Shown piece after piece: positions 57,231 through 64,000 of a stretch of 64,000 nucleotides of DNA. The stretch is from positions 58,667,501 to 58,731,500 of the forward strand of contig CM059584.1 in NCBI GenBank assembly GCA_030407085.1, written 5' to 3'. This DNA comes from Trichopria drosophilae (Eukaryota > Arthropoda > Insecta > Hymenoptera > Diapriidae). A program made the position numbers and the translations under genes. The notes beneath the pieces were generated by a model. It was not told the DNA's origin. It saw only the letters and a list, made by a program, of their open reading frames with translations, and did not search any database. Position 1 is the stretch's first letter; the number at the start of each line of letters is the position of its first letter.

Positions 57231-59308
57231 AGCACAGGAACTTTCTGTAATGTATCGGAAACGTTTCAGAAATGTTTCCGCGAAAATTTGAAATCATTTC
57301 AGATACATAACGGAAACGTATCGGAAATCTTTAAATGTAGTAGCCGTATTAGCTAATCGCAGAAACGTAACGTTAAGCGCTTTGTTACATTACAAAAATA
57401 CAACGGAAACATAACGGGCACGTAACTTGATAAAAAGTGTTTTTTTATAGAAATGTAACTGGAAGGTATCGTACACGAAAGAGTTGTATTTATAGTTACG
57501 TTACGTAATGATAACAGAAACATAATGGACATATTTTTCCCCTTAGTTTCAGAATGTAACGGAAATATAGCGGAAACATATCGGCCACGTAACTTGGTAA
57601 CGTTTCTAGGAAATAGCGGTCGTAATATTCAAAAAACGTTTCACATCTGCAATGTTTTACGTTTCTGTAATGTTTTCGAAACTTTTCGTGTTGTAACATT
57701 TTAAAAACATTACACAAATCTATTATAAACATTGTTGACTTGAATAGTTTTGAAAATGTTTTTGTAATGTTATATAAATTCATTAACCTATATTTGCTGT
57801 AAACGACTAATTTTTTTGCGTACTGTAAAAAAAAAATCAGTGTATTTTCACTACGTTTATGGTTGGTAATAAATCAATTATTTATTTACAGTTATTTTTG
57901 GTGTTACCACGGAATAGTTATATCACCAAAATTAACTTTATATTTTTAACTATATGTATATAAGGTTATAGAACTTTGTGGTTAATAGGAAATATAGGTT
58001 GGTGAGTTTATAGAACGTTATAAAAATATTTTCAAAACATTTCAAGGCGGCTATATTTAATAGGTTTTTGCATACTGTATAAAAAAATCGTTGTATTTTC
58101 ACTAAGTTAATGATTGAGAATAAATTAAGTATATTGACACATACATGAAATACAAGAAAAAAGAAATATATTGAATATAAGAATTACATACCTCGATCTT
58201 TGCCAGTTTTCGTTTTTTTTTTTTTAATTTATTTATCTTCCAAATCTGAATTCCAGATCTTTTCCATGTTACAATAACCTTTTGTAAATTGTAGATTTTT
58301 ATAATTTATAGATTTTTGTAAATTGCAGGTTTATTTATTACGTTCTCTCCAAAAGTTTATTAATAATTCGGATCGCAAATCTGCCAATTTAATTTTCAAC
58401 AAGTCACTATATTTGGTTGTCATGAGCAACACGATCTTCATATACGTTTGAATAATGAAGTTCAGTAGATGGTCAATAGGTGGCAGAAATTCAAGATTGC
58501 CGCTAGTACAGTATAGTATGACAGTGTGACTCTATATACTACTTTCATTTGTATGCCATGGCAACGAAAAAACACATCCAAAATTAATTTAATTAACTGA
58601 GTTATTGCGATCCAGATTATCATTCAATTATTGGAGAGTGAATATTAGAAAAATATAAATAGACTGGAAGAAAAAAAAACAAAAACTAACAAAGATCGAG
58701 GTTTGTAATTCTTATATTCCACATTTAGTTTTTCTTATATTTCATGTATGTTTAAATATTAATTTATTTTTAATCATAAATATAGTGAAATTACACTGAT
58801 TTTTTTTTACAGTACGCAAAAAAATTAGTCGTTTACAGCAAATATAGGTTAATGAATTTATATAACATTACAAAAACATTTTCAAAACTATTCAAGTCAA
58901 CAATGTTTATAATAGATTTGTGTAATGTTTTTAAAATGTTACAACACGAAAAGTTTCGAAAACATTACAGAAACGTAAAACATTGCAGATGTGAAACGTT
59001 TTTTGAATATTATGACCGCTATTTCCTAGAAACGGTACCAAGTTACGTGGCTGATATGTTTCCGCTATATTTCCGTTACATTCTGAAACTAAGGGGAAAA
59101 ATATGTCCGTTATGTTTCCGTTGTATTTTTGTTATATAACAAAGCGCGTAACGTTACGTTTCTGCGACTAGCTAAAACGGCCATGGCACATTTAAAGATT
59201 TCCGACACGTTTCCGACACATATCCGTTATGTATCTGAAATGATTTCAAATTTTCGCGGAAACGTTTCTGAAACGTTTCCGATACATTACAGAAAATTCC
59301 TGTGCGCT
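57231..59308. mobile_element. Foldback element with duplicated 95-residue frame in its arms
   Basis: Ends AGCACAGGAA and TTCCTGTGCGCT. Outer arms are about 600 bp (57231-57835 and 58795-59308), with a second inner inverted pair (58090-58210 and 58685-58800). Identical reading frames (57783-57496 minus and 58852-59139 plus) are just the two arms read outward. Inserted in the satellite; no clear target duplication. No transposase. Confidence 0.85.
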
Positions 59309-59472
59309 AAATAAAATACCAAAAAAATAAAATATATTTTGAGCGACTAAAGTATGTTCGCTTCTTACCTTAATCGTATAAATAGTTTTGACAGCTCTGG
59401 TATCGATTAAACAAAATACGATATATGAAATGTCTTTAGATGAAAATAATGATAATATATTGAGAGCTCTGG

Positions 59473-60138
59473 TGTTACGTACGCGGCTGCGCCATCTTCT
59501 AATATCTTATGGCACCGCGCACGTAGATTATTATATTCTAATGTAATCATAGTTGTTCCGGACAAACAACGATTTCCGTAAACTTCAGCCTTCGATACCG
59601 AGATGGGCTGTTGGAGCATTTTCACTTACGACACTCTGAACATCACGTGAATATACTTTCGGCGATAAACGCCTAATTAAATATTTAATCGATCTAGTTT
59701 GATGCCCCGCTTTCTTTCGACAGCGACGCATCAAACGTATAGACGATATCTAAATACACATACGTTCTCGAAACACGAGAGCTTTATCAGACTTCTTACG
59801 AAAGTCTTATCAGGCTCTCTTCGAGTCCAGCGGCCCATCACGAGCTACAGCCACGTACCTTCGGGAAATCTTATCGTTTTCCCGAGGTTACCTGGTTGAT
59901 GAAATTCAAAGGCCAGTCAGTCAAATTCCATCCGTGACAGAGTCCGTTAAAATCTCGGACTAATACCGCGACTAAAACGATTCCGCGAAACCTACCACCC
60001 TCGATTTTAATATATTTTCTATGTACGACCCGCGTAACGTACTTTATAAATAAACAGTTTAAACATAAGACAAGTGTATTTAATATTTTTTAATATTTAA
60101 TTGTTACTACAAGTCCTTTTCAATACTGGTACGTAACA
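59473..60138 (+). mobile_element. Solo LTR, 666 bp, with CTGG target duplication
   Basis: Starts TGTTACGTACG and ends GTACGTAACA. The 4-bp duplication CTGG flanks it (59469-59472, 60139-60142) inside a satellite unit whose uninterrupted form is visible elsewhere. A 4-bp duplication and TG...CA fit Ty3/gypsy. Its sequence differs from the LTR at 44 kb. Confidence 0.92.
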
Positions 60139-60197
60139 CTGGTAATAAATAAAAAAATGTGAAACATGGAAAGTTCATTGATATTCATAATCATATA

Positions 60198-60400
60198 CAG
60201 TACCGCTCAAAAGTATGAGCTCACCCTTACGGAATTTTGGTTAAATTAAAATGTTGATATCTCATCGCCAACTTAACGTAAGGGAAAAATAAGAAAAGGG
60301 AATTAAAGAGGAGAATTTCGGCTTCTCATTCGCGGTGGTTTCATTTCTATATATAGATTTCTCTAAGAACTATGCTCAATTTACTAAAGTCATTTTTTTG
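60198..60400 (+). mobile_element. Tc1/mariner-like left end
   Basis: TA followed by CAGTACCGCTCAAAAGTATG looks like a Tc1-type terminal repeat at the end of the satellite. No matching right end or transposase was found in the window, so the element is probably truncated. Confidence 0.4.
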
Positions 60401-61970
60401 TATTATTTTTTTCTTATTCAATCCGCTCCTATTTTTTTTAAACTGACTGCAGGAGAAATGTACAAGGTGTAATCGAAAGGTAATCTCTTGTAATATTTTA
60501 TTTTATTCACTTTTTCCTTTATTAATTTTATACAAAAATCGTATTTTCCAGATGACGATTCTGGATTTTCAAAGGTAAAACAATTAAACCTTGTCGCTTT
60601 TATGTTTATTCATGTTGCGGAGAGCAGACCCAAATCGTAACCCAAATTTGGAAAATACACTACACACACACACACAAACTCACACAACTGTAGGATCTTT
60701 ACACATTAATATTAAGAGAGCGCGTAGAAATCATCGTCACACAAGAATGAGTCATTCTACAAAAGATTACAATCATTATTTCTACGGAACAGAATTCAAT
60801 TTATCGTGGATCCCGCACTTCCATGTAAAAGGAGAAAAGCCCGGAACGTCGGCTCTATTGTCAATCAATGTATTTTATTTAACCGATGTTCACTTCTTGA
60901 TTTCGGATCCGATGAACGGCACAAATTTTTGTCCATTTTTATAAATACCTTTTTGGGCACTATGGTTGATGAAACCCGAACCAGTCACACGAGCCTATAG
61001 CTTGAAGCATCTTACGGTTATTCCCATTTCGGTGAACCGATTGTCGTCTTCTGACAATTGGAGTTGAACGCCAAAAGATGATGGTTGAAGGTCATTCTGG
61101 TCAATGGTGAATGTAGGAAAGTAACTTGGAGGACGTCTCCTCCATGAACACACAGGATTCCGAAAACTATTTCGTTTCAAATGTGAAACGATAAGGACCC
61201 TTCGAATATACACCACCTGTCTCCTATTCCACGGATTCCAGAACTCGAAAACCACGATCGTTCTTCTCCAACTGCTGCCAGGCAAGTGCTCACTACTGCT
61301 TTTTTTTCAAATAGCGTTCGTTTATCGCATTTCAATAACAAACGTGTTTTTTTTTAATAGACCGCCAGGAATCACAGCAACTTTCTTGTCGAATGCCTTC
61401 TACCCAGTCATAGGCATTTACACATACGCCACATACATACGCAACCTTCACATAGACGCCACACGTACAATTTTTATCGCACGACGTAACTTCCATCTAC
61501 CGATTCTATTGAGTCAGAACCATCGCGAAATCCAAATGTTCGCAGTGAATAAAATCGTACCGTTACACTCTATGGCTTTAATTTGTCTCTTCGGGATTTT
61601 GTCTAATATTTCTTTACAAAAACATATTCAATTTTGAACAAAATAATGTGATTTTTTTCTATCTGCTATATCTTGGAAAATTCACGTGATATAACAAATA
61701 TGTAAGAAACAAAAAATTTTTATTTTTTAATTGTCTATTTGCTGAAATTTTTTCAAATTTTTAGAAGGAAATTTTTGATCCTATTTTGTCAAATTTACTC
61801 TTTTGTGCTGCGATTATTAACAGATCTAGATTTGCATTTCAACTATGCTCAGTTTGCGATATAATAATTCATGTACACTTATTTATAAATGAACAATGAA
61901 CTTTATTTTAACATTATACCTAGAAAGCATCAACAATTGCATTCATGTATATAAGTACATTAGGGTGGTC
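60401..61970. other. No gene recognised
   Basis: Plus frames at 60591-60944 (117 residues, His/Thr-rich) and 61344-61637 (97 residues) are open but show no motif I know. A short (CA)n patch lies near 60660-60680. Confidence 0.35.
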
Positions 61971-63733
61971 CACAAAAAATCGAAGCAGCGAATTTTAATT
62001 GGGACACCCTCCAGAATTCTTCTATATTGAAAATAAAAAGACACGTATATTTTTGTTTTGCAATTCGTCGATATTTAATGGTGCCGCCGGGCCCATGAAG
62101 TCTCCCATGTATTTTATATGGGAAATAATCGTTTTCTCGAAAATTTGCTGTAAAATTTCTAAAAATTAATATTTTTTCATGAGCAAAAGATATTTTCCTT
62201 CAGAAATGATGAAATAATGAAATGATAATGATCGTTTGTATAAAAAAACTTTTTTGAACGACCGCACAGTAAGCCCATAAATAGAAAAAAGTGAAAATTT
62301 TCTTCTAATAATGTATATCTATATAGTATCTTATTTTCATGTCTTGAAATCTATTACTCAGAATTGTTGAGAGTCGCTGACTAAGAATCTGAGATCAGAA
62401 TTTCAAAATTCAAAATGGCGGATACATTATGGTGGACATCACTTTTAAAATTTAAATGGATTTGCAGAAAACTTATTGTTGTCTTTGTTTTTGGGCTTGA
62501 TGATTATGAATCTCAAATCAGATTTACGCATCCAAAATGGCAAATACAATATGGATGATATAATTTATAAAATACAAATGAATTTGTTTGAAATTTAATA
62601 TATGGTAGATTCTTAGGTTACTGATTACGAATCTAACATTTACTCTTAGAATTATGCATTGGCATATTTCATTTGTTTCGGCACTTTATTCATTATTCGC
62701 AACCAAAATATTAATTGTTACTATAATGTTTGCATAAGAAATATCAAATAAATCACCTGTCTTTTCTGTACAACCTTGTTCTGCCGCTCTTGAATTTATT
62801 TTCATTGGTGATTTCTGCAAAGATCTTAATTCTTCATACAGCTTTTCCAACTTTTCAAAACAGTGACATGTTAGTTCGATTGCTATGGGATCTTTTTCCA
62901 AAAGATGGTAAGTTCGTAAATTGTTAATTGAAGCACTTACACGTACATTCAGGAATATTGAAAAACAGCACGTGTCAAAATTGCTTGTTAGGAGATAATT
63001 TCTAAAAAAAAAACTATGAAACCGTGGATTTTTCTACAATTTGTAGTATATAATTTTTATTTATTTAAACAAAAATTTTTAAATTGCAAAATTAAATCAT
63101 TTTAGAAGAAAATGTTATATTGGTAATAGGTAACCTAAGAAACTGCCGTATAGTAAATTTCAAGCAAATTCATTTGTATTTTAAAAATTATGTCCACCAT
63201 AATGTATCCGCCATTTTGGATTGTAAAATCTGATTTGAGATTCACAATCATCGAGCCCAAAAATTCAAGATAACAATAAGTTTTAAGAAAATCTATTTAA
63301 ATTTTATATCTATTTATTTTTTAATTTTGAAATTCTGATGTCAGGTTCTTATTCAGCGACTCTCAAATCTATAGCGATATACATTATTGGAAGAATATTT
63401 TCACTTTTTTCCATTTATGAGCTTACTGTGCGGTCGTTCAAAAAAGCTTGTTTAAATAAACGATCATTATGATTTTATCATTTCATCATTTCTGAAAGAA
63501 AATATCTTTTGCTTACGAAAAAATATTGATTTTTAGAAATTTTACATGAAATTTTCGAGAAAACGATTATTTCCCATATAAAGTACATGGGAAGCTTCAT
63601 GGGCCCGGCGGCACCATTAAATATCGATGAATCGTAAAACAAATAAATACGCGTCTTTTATTTTTAACATAGAAGAATTCTGTGGGATGTCCCAATTAAA
63701 ATTCGCTACTTCGATTTTTTGTGGACCACCCTA
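61971..63733. mobile_element. Foldback/MITE-like element, TA-flanked, arms of about 700 bp
   Basis: TIRs begin GGGTGGTCCACAAAAAATCG and are flanked by TA (61971-61972, 63732-63733). The arms pair over most of their length, for example 'gccgccgggcccatgaag' on the left against its complement at about 63600. The centre (62690-63000) holds a 71-codon minus frame (62901-62686, MEKDPIAIELTCHCFEKLEK) of unknown origin. No transposase; TA duplication suits Tc1/mariner. Confidence 0.85.
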
Positions 63734-64000
63734 ATGTACATATTTATTAAATTTTGCTTTCTTCAAAAAAAAACTGCTACGCGCTTTGCGTGAAACATTC
63801 TAATAGTAAAGACAAACACAATCCTAAACTTGATAATAGTTTAAATGCAACATTGCATCCGAAAATGATTATTACACAAGAAATGTTGAAGTCGACAAAA
63901 TACGGTAAAAAAAAATTTCCTTCAACAAATTTGAAATAATTTCAGCCAATGGATAATTACAAAATAAAACTTTTTGTTTCTTAAACATTTTTTATATCAA
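63734..64000. other. No gene recognised; Lys/Ser-rich frame
   Basis: A plus frame at 63754-63939 encodes 61 Lys/Asn/Ser-rich residues and has no recognisable domain. It abuts the foldback end. Confidence 0.3.

Overview
Organism. The window is AT-rich eukaryotic DNA with spliced genes, non-LTR, LTR and DNA transposons, tRNA-derived SINEs and satellites. The families seen (R2-like restriction-endonuclease LINE ends, a HARBI1 transposon, an env-bearing Ty3/gypsy element, a Crypton-like recombinase) fit an insect, most likely an ant or another hymenopteran; that placement is inference. I found no convincing host housekeeping gene, rRNA, functional tRNA or CRISPR array. Almost everything recognisable is a mobile element, usually broken and often nested in another one.

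Layout, 0-22 kb. A minus-strand AP-endonuclease LINE (1-3.7 kb) is followed by a plus-strand LINE reverse-transcriptase fragment (4.9-6.3 kb), two microsatellites, a SINE, a roughly 290-bp satellite (8.8-10.3 kb) and two head-to-tail 3' ends of a restriction-endonuclease LINE (10.7-12.65 kb, minus). A decayed Crypton-like tyrosine recombinase gene (14.7-18.1 kb, plus) has a partial foldback element between its catalytic region and its C-terminal segment. A short GC-rich island at 18.3-18.7 kb carries very strong heat-shock elements.

Layout, 22-28.6 kb and 53.5-60.2 kb. These are two inverted copies of one block. Each contains a 113-bp satellite, a 12-bp minisatellite, a gene-like unit of an uncharacterised 'VDVQGF' family and a second diverged paralog of it. 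Both copies are broken and carry different later insertions: foldbacks, a SINE and a solo LTR with a 4-bp target duplication.

Layout, 28.7-53.5 kb, between the inverted copies. An LTR fragment is joined to a tRNA-Leu-like 3' half ending in CCA and then to antisense LTR, which looks like a fossil of a reverse-transcription intermediate. Next comes a 10-kb Ty3/gypsy-like element with gag, RNase H, a G-patch/zinc-knuckle segment, integrase and a glycoprotein (env) gene. It is broken by several stops and frameshifts, lacks protease and most of RT, and has an apparently intact 3.4-kb Harbinger transposon inside gag. A 1.67-kb LTR and a nearly 4.8-kb palindrome (itself split by an insertion) follow, then a terminal-inverted-repeat element split by a tRNA-like sequence and a GC-rich LTR-like block.

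Layout, 60-64 kb. There is unrecognised sequence with one Tc1-like end, then a 1.76-kb foldback element flanked by TA.

How the parts work together. The only unit that looks functionally complete is the Harbinger transposon: a spliced DDE transposase and its convergent Myb/SANT-like partner, inside matched terminal repeats and a 3-bp target duplication. The long palindromes and the inverted duplication could make double-stranded transcripts, so the region is a candidate source of small RNAs; this is inference only.
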